From Beroe ovata (Eukaryota; Ctenophora; Nuda; Beroida; Beroidae), in NCBI GenBank assembly GCA_946803715.1, contig CAMPET010000059.1:281714-335342 (forward strand): a DNA stretch of 53,629 bases, read 5' to 3'. Shown piece by piece: positions 53,393 to 53,629 of this stretch (positions are counted from its first letter, which is position 1; the number at the start of each line of letters is the position of its first letter). The translations under genes were made by a program, and so were the position numbers. The notes under the pieces were generated by a model. The model searched no databases. It had not been told where the DNA came from and saw nothing but the letters and a program-made list of their open reading frames with translations.

Positions 53393-53629
53393 TGTCTGAG
53401 AATTATAAGTTTGCGCCGCGCGCTTGGAAAACGAAATTCTCGACAGGGTCTATATATAAGTTAACTTAAAGTTAACTTAGAATTATTCAAGAAAGAGTCA
53501 ATTTTAAACTGTTCCATTGAAAATTATTGGAGTGTGTCGCATTTGATTATCAGAAAAATAGAGGGTGGTCCCAATTTCATGGAACGTAAAGAGAAGTTCA
53601 ACAAATACTTGTTAGAGAATCCTTTTGTT

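Larger units (their letters stand above)
51130..53629. other. Right end: no recognisable exon; intron or downstream of ceramide synthase
   Basis: I looked for the expected last ceramide synthase exon (a TLC helix and an acidic Ser/Asp/Glu-rich tail) on the + strand and did not find it. The stretch holds an alternating purine-pyrimidine tract at about 51598-51628, a contig join N at 52099, a TG repeat at about 52666-52692, a telomere-like block at 53104-53158 and a dispersed repeat at 53341-53392. It is probably the last intron, with the terminal exon beyond the window. Confidence 0.45.

Noticed and set aside
53165-53464. Open frame in GC-rich DNA next to the telomere-like block
   Set aside because: Arg/Lys/Pro-rich translation on both strands, no homology I recognise; GC-rich composition alone explains it.

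Overview
This window is eukaryotic, probably from a non-vertebrate animal. The coding sequence is split into many small exons with GT-AG introns of mostly 70-500 bp. There is a homeobox-containing ceramide synthase, a fusion found in animals, a vWA protein of the VWA7/hemicentin type, and a TTAGGG-type repeat block near the right end. A sponge or other early-branching animal would fit the giant cysteine-rich protein, but the sequence alone does not fix the species. All recognisable genes are on the + strand.

Most of the window (353-48443) is one giant gene whose 5' end lies to the left. I traced 125 consecutive exons by eye. With the two assembly duplications collapsed, they join into one open frame of about 6,083 codons plus a stop, with every splice phase matching. 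The product runs: about 4,260 residues of cysteine-rich repeats of the GCC2/GCC3 (ephrin-receptor-like) kind; a stalk with an RKRR site; a cupredoxin-like domain without obvious copper ligands; one transmembrane helix (37243-37317); and a cytoplasmic tail of about 1,530 residues, made of coiled coil, an unrecognised folded region and a final coiled coil. I do not know a named protein with this architecture. It is the main candidate for a new system here.

A complete four-exon gene for a secreted 726-residue VWA7-like protein (27406-29952) sits on the same strand inside a 5.1 kb intron of the giant gene. After the giant gene's stop and an AATAAA at 48511 comes about 0.9 kb of AT-rich spacer, then eight exons of a ceramide synthase (49380-51129). 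Its last part is not seen. The rest of the window (51130-53629) holds no recognisable exon, but has a Z-DNA-like tract, a TG repeat and an interstitial telomere-like block.

The introns are rich in structure. One minisatellite (TGACACCACTT) occurs in at least nine introns of the giant gene, and its end unit forms the splice site in many of them. Two introns carry tandem repeats grown from their own 5' splice site. There are also 172-bp and about 545-bp tandem repeat families and many 14-bp palindromes that match the RFX X-box. Four single-N joins mark contig boundaries, and two of them are flanked by long direct duplications that look like assembly overlaps and would corrupt automatic gene models.
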